From positions 203,291 through 267,290 of the forward strand of contig JAJVDF010001195.1 of the NCBI GenBank assembly GCA_022410635.1: a stretch of 64,000 bases of DNA. The letters are read 5' to 3'. Source of the stretch: Tretioscincus oriximinensis. Lineage: Eukaryota > Chordata > Lepidosauria > Squamata > Gymnophthalmidae. Each line of letters begins with the position of its first letter. Positions within the stretch are counted from its first letter, which is position 1. This document shows positions 63,985 to 64,000 of the stretch, one piece after another. Under the pieces are notes generated by a model. That model saw only the letters and a list, made by a program, of their open reading frames with translations. It was not told where the DNA came from and did no database searches. Both the position numbers and the translations under genes were made by a program.

Positions 63985-64000
63985 CTCCCCCCCCCCCCCC
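63985..64000. repeat. Poly(C) run at the window edge
   Basis: The last 14 bases are C, preceded by a CT-rich stretch (TTTCTCTCTCGTTCTC). True length is unknown because the window ends here. Confidence 0.9.

Overview
The window is nuclear DNA from a vertebrate, most likely a squamate reptile and probably a lizard. It is AT-rich, intron-containing and repeat-dense. The repeats are a sauropsid/squamate mix: CR1-group LINEs ending in ATGTTCTTATG-like tails, tRNA-headed Sauria-type SINEs, an L1 tail, an L2 fragment, a 5'-truncated I/Vingi-like LINE, hAT and Tc1/mariner-like MITEs, and fold-back Penelope-like debris. There are no operons, phage, CRISPR arrays or prokaryotic features.

One host gene can be supported: BAHD1 (bromo-adjacent-homology-domain protein 1, a heterochromatin-associated silencing scaffold), on the minus strand. 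Six coding exons were placed with consensus splice sites and consistent phase: 33197-34828, 19484-19845, 16202-16361, 13960-14036, 11289-11380 and 10136-10325. Together they make an 831-residue protein; human BAHD1, from memory, has about 780. The ATG at 34811 lies near the start of the first coding exon. The non-coding first exon and promoter were not found and probably lie above 64000, so about 34.8-64 kb is read as 5' flank or intron 1. The region below 10136 holds the 3'UTR and then the downstream intergenic region.

Region by region: 0.9-5.7 kb is a LINE graveyard, with a CR1-group element on the minus strand apparently split by an I/Vingi-like LINE and a fold-back repeat, and itself hit by a 587 bp hAT-type element with an 8 bp target duplication. 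6.4-6.8 kb is a CR1 tail. 7-10 kb is mostly unique 3'UTR or flank with a G-rich tract on the transcript strand. 10-35 kb is BAHD1 with introns full of CR1 and SINE copies, including CR1-in-SINE and SINE-in-CR1 nests and two unique stretches that look like candidate conserved non-coding elements. 35-64 kb has no recognisable gene and holds CR1, SINE, L2 and L1 fragments, a 74 bp Tc1-like MITE, a 188 bp hAT MITE, an exact 76 bp tandem duplication and several hairpins.

No new multigene system was found. The most unusual signal is a hammerhead-ribozyme-like core (CTGAAGA, stem, GAAA) in three copies of a fold-back repeat, one of which has a 13 bp target duplication. All family assignments are by eye and memory; no search was run.
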